NCBI GenBank assembly: GCA_905221605.1
Contig: CAJNDS010000591.1
Span: 871,108-935,107, forward strand
DNA from: Symbiodinium natans
Taxonomy: Eukaryota > Sar > Dinophyceae > Suessiales > Symbiodiniaceae
DNA length: 64,000 bases
Reading direction: 5' to 3'
The notes beneath the pieces are model-generated. The model was not told where the DNA came from. It ran no database searches and saw nothing but the letters and a program-made list of their open reading frames with translations. Numbering within the stretch: the first letter of the stretch is position 1; each line of letters starts with the position of its first letter. A program made the translations under genes and the position numbers. This document shows positions 61,517 to 64,000 of this stretch, in pieces.

Positions 61517-61659
61517 AACCCTAAACCCTAAACCGTGTTCTGTGCCTTCAGGTGAGGACCCCTGTGGGCAGATGGAGAACTGTAGCATTGGTGGATACCA
61601 CAATTGTGGTGGCTCCACCTTTAAGGCAAGGTGAGGGGTTTGGGACTTGGGGTTTATGT

Positions 61660-61749
61660 TGGGATGATTCCCCTTATACTAACAGTCCTTCATCGGGATT
61701 ATCGTACCCCTGTTACAATCTCTATTAAGGACTGGGGGGGGGAGATCCC
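61660..61749. mobile_element. MITE family 1 copy, right end degenerate
   Basis: TGGGATGATTCCCCTTATAC with AACAGTCC at left; AAGGACTGGGGG and GATCCC at right. Confidence 0.65.
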
Positions 61750-62911
61750 GAGGTTTAGGATATTTTTCGGTGCCTTGGTTTCGGGGCGAGGGCCTCGTGT
61801 TTTCATAGTGCCTCGATCTCCAGACCTACTGGTTTTTCCCATTGGGCAAGAGTTCAAGGGTTTTGGGTCTAGTGGTTAGGCTGTGGGGAACACGGCGCCC
61901 CCGTACGATCTCAAAAGGCCACTTGAAGGCACGTAATCCCTCTAAGAACCCTCAAGGCCTCAGCACGAGGTTGGCGATCTTGGGCCTAGGGTGTGCGAAC
62001 CCTAAAACCCTAAACCCTAATAAACCCTAAGCCATCTAAACCCTAAACCCTAACCCTGTGATGTCGGAGCATTCGGGGTTCACGGTTGAGCCACTCACCA
62101 TGGCTTTTTTGAAGTACTGGTCTACCCTCCTCGCGGCGCGCAGATGTGTATACCCAAGACCGACGACCCCACCGAGTGTGGCTCCAGCGCCCCTCGGCCG
62201 CTGAAGTGAGACTTCGGGGGGGCTCGGTGGTTGCTTGATGGTTGTTGTCTGTGGGCTGAGGCAGAGTTAGATACTAGGCTTTATCAAGCTAAGGTGCCTT
62301 TTGGCGCTCTTCTTTTCCTAACCCTGCACTGCTTACCAGCTGTGCCTACCATGTTGGAGAAGCAACTTTACGCCTCTTTCAAAGCCTCGCCTCCCCCCCG
62401 GCAGGCGAAGTGTCCCAAACAGCCCAATACCTCTTGAAGAAGGAATAGACCTTAAATCATGTGAAGGATCCCTGTAAGTTTGAAGGTATTTTCCCTCCTG
62501 AATTCTAAACCGAAACCCCAAACCCCAAACCCCAAACCCCAAACCCCAAACCCCAAACCCCAAACCCTAAACCCTAAACCTCAATTAAGGGGTTTTGGGC
62601 TCGCTGGGGTTGTGTGGCCTGCAAGGACGTGTGCCTGCTTCGCTGTACGGGAGTGTTCGTCGAGGCAGGCTTCGCCGTAGGCCTTAGGGTTTAGGGTTTA
62701 GGGCTTAGGGTTTAGGACTTGGGGTTTAGGGGTTTCGGGTTAACCTTAATGCCCTAAGGCGGAACAATCAAAAAGGGTTTGGGACTTTGGGTATTTGTTT
62801 GGGCTTTCGGATTCGTTCAGTGTCTTTCGCTTCTTTCGGCGTCTTGTAAACGGGCCATTGTATGTGATGTGCGCTTCGGGGGGCCTACGGTGAGCCTACG
62901 GATCCCAGAGT

Positions 62912-63023
62912 TGGGATGTGCCCCCTTATCGTAACAGTCCTTAGTAGGCATGATACTGGGGGGGAGTACTATAATCCCTCATAATCCCCATTAAAAACTT
63001 TCAAGATACGGGGGAACATCCCA
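62912..63023. mobile_element. MITE family 1 copy
   Basis: TGGGATGTGCCCCCTTAT at left, GGGGGAACATCCCA at right, with an internal duplication of AATCCC. Confidence 0.75.
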
Positions 63024-63049
63024 ATCCCAGACGATCTACGCCCCGAAGC

Positions 63050-63090
<41 letters not shown>

Positions 63091-63718
63091 CCCTAAACCC
63101 TAAACCCTGAACCCTGAACCCTGAATCCTGAACCCGGAACCCGGAACCCGGAGGAGAAGAGCGATGGATCGAAGGGAACACCTAGTTGCTCGGACCTTGC
63201 GGCTGACATCTGCGACGGGCACTACGCAGCTGGGCTAAGAAATGTTTTTTTCAGGCTTCATAAGTTTAGGCTATCAGGGTCTATAGGGTTTAGGGTTTAG
63301 GGTGTAGGGTTTAGGGTTTAGGGTTAAAGGGTTTAGGGTTGAGGCTTGGCTGCAGAGGCGTATCTCTGCAGGATCCATGGCATCGGGCTATTTGCGCGAG
63401 ACTTGCCATGCCGTGTTTAGCAGAACGAGGGGTGGGCTCAGACCCGCTTGAGGCTGCTTTCTGCATGCCTTAGGCCCTATAGGGTTTAGGGTTTAGGGTT
63501 TAGGGTTAAAATAGCCCAAGAGCCTTATATAAGAAGGCCTTTGGGCCCCCAAACTCGAAAATAAGAGGCCTTGAAGCCTGAGGGTATTGAGTGCCATCGA
63601 CGTAGTCGACAGTATATGGAGCAGCGGCTTTGATAAGTCAGGACTCAGGCAGGATCCTGCCTTGAGGGTGGAGGGTTTGAGTAGTAATCTTTTCTGCAAG
63701 AGGCCCTAGATGTAAACA

Positions 63719-63788
63719 CCCTAACCCTAAACCCTAAACCCTAAACCCTAAACCCTAAACCCTAAACCCTAAACCCTAAACCCTAAAC
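63719..63788. repeat. CCCTAAA array
   Basis: About ten units. Confidence 0.95.
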
Positions 63789-63943
63789 CTCTTGGGCCCT
63801 TGGAGCCCGAAGTTGCCATCGAGGTCGCCGACAAGGACTACACCAACAACGGTTTGGGTGCCATGGAAAAGCTTGGGATGTACCCCCTTTGGGTTTGGGG
63901 TTTAGGGTTTAGGTTTTTGGGTTTAGGGTTTAGGGTTTAGGGT

Positions 63944-64000
63944 TGGGATGTTCCCCCTTATACTAACAGTCCTTAGTAGGGATTATACTAAGGGGGTTTC
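63944..64000. mobile_element. MITE family 1 copy, cut by the window end
   Basis: TGGGATGTTCCCCCTTATAC and AACAGTCCTTAGTAGG, directly abutting a TTTAGGG array on its left. Confidence 0.7.

Larger units (their letters stand above)
49237..64000. other. Right host flank: repeat-rich, one gene remnant at most
   Basis: Same texture as the left flank, with more MITE-like copies, especially from 53000 to 64000. The only coding-like stretch is the coiled-coil ORF near 56250-56720. Areas such as 49300-51300, 52080-52900 and 60360-61400 show nothing beyond degenerate heptamers and short unique DNA. Confidence 0.7.

Overview
The window is a stretch of eukaryotic, probably algal or protist, nuclear DNA carrying one nearly complete integrated DNA virus of the Polinton-like virus (PLV)/Maverick type. 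The host flanks (1-27804 and 49232-64000) have moderate GC and contain no gene I can recognise. They are saturated with short blocks of the heptamer TTTAGGG/CCCTAAA in both orientations, degenerate versions of it, long poly-G/poly-C runs, AT microsatellites and small inverted-repeat (MITE-like) elements. TTTAGGG is the telomere repeat type of plants, many algae and several alveolates. A dinoflagellate-like host fits the overall look, but that is an inference from texture, not from a marker gene.

The AT-rich element spans 27805-49231 (21,427 bp). It is bounded by ~325-bp terminal inverted repeats that start AGTTAGGACAGG and are roughly 95% identical by eye, and by a 5-bp target duplication GTTTA that lies in a telomere-like GGGTTTAGGG context. 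The left arm (28150-35688, mostly minus strand) holds replication and integration genes: a 1311-aa fusion of an OTU-like cysteine-protease-like segment, a family-B-like DNA polymerase palm, an SF1 helicase and an HNH-type zinc module; a DDE (RVE) integrase split by a frameshift; and several small unknown genes. The centre holds morphogenesis genes: A32/FtsK-type packaging ATPase (+), trimeric fibre with a C-terminal peptidase-S74 chaperone (-), double-jelly-roll major capsid protein (-), lipase-like hydrolase (-), penton/minor capsid protein (+), and a + strand run of three unknown, probably structural or accessory proteins. No maturation protease of the adenovirus/Ulp1 type is visible.

Two GC-richer cargo zones interrupt the AT-rich backbone. 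Zone A (36546-37565) and zone B (46028-48610) contain splice-site-like signals and genes with host-like codon use, including the N-terminal half of ubiquitin placed directly upstream of an acidic AT-hook protein. Both zones begin at a convergent gene boundary, just past a 3' hairpin, and their ends look related.

Non-coding structure inside the element is rich. There is a cluster of tandem CCACCT-NNN-AGGTGG palindromes (34081-34267), a GC-rich structured island (34860-34990), a 43-bp intergenic module repeated exactly, perfect hairpins just past gene ends, and TATA-rich motifs close to most start codons. Three open-reading-frame breaks (integrase, a 110-aa ORF, ubiquitin/AT-hook) sit at or near short homopolymers. 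They could be decay, assembly indels or recoding. All calls are from reading the sequence alone; no database search was run.
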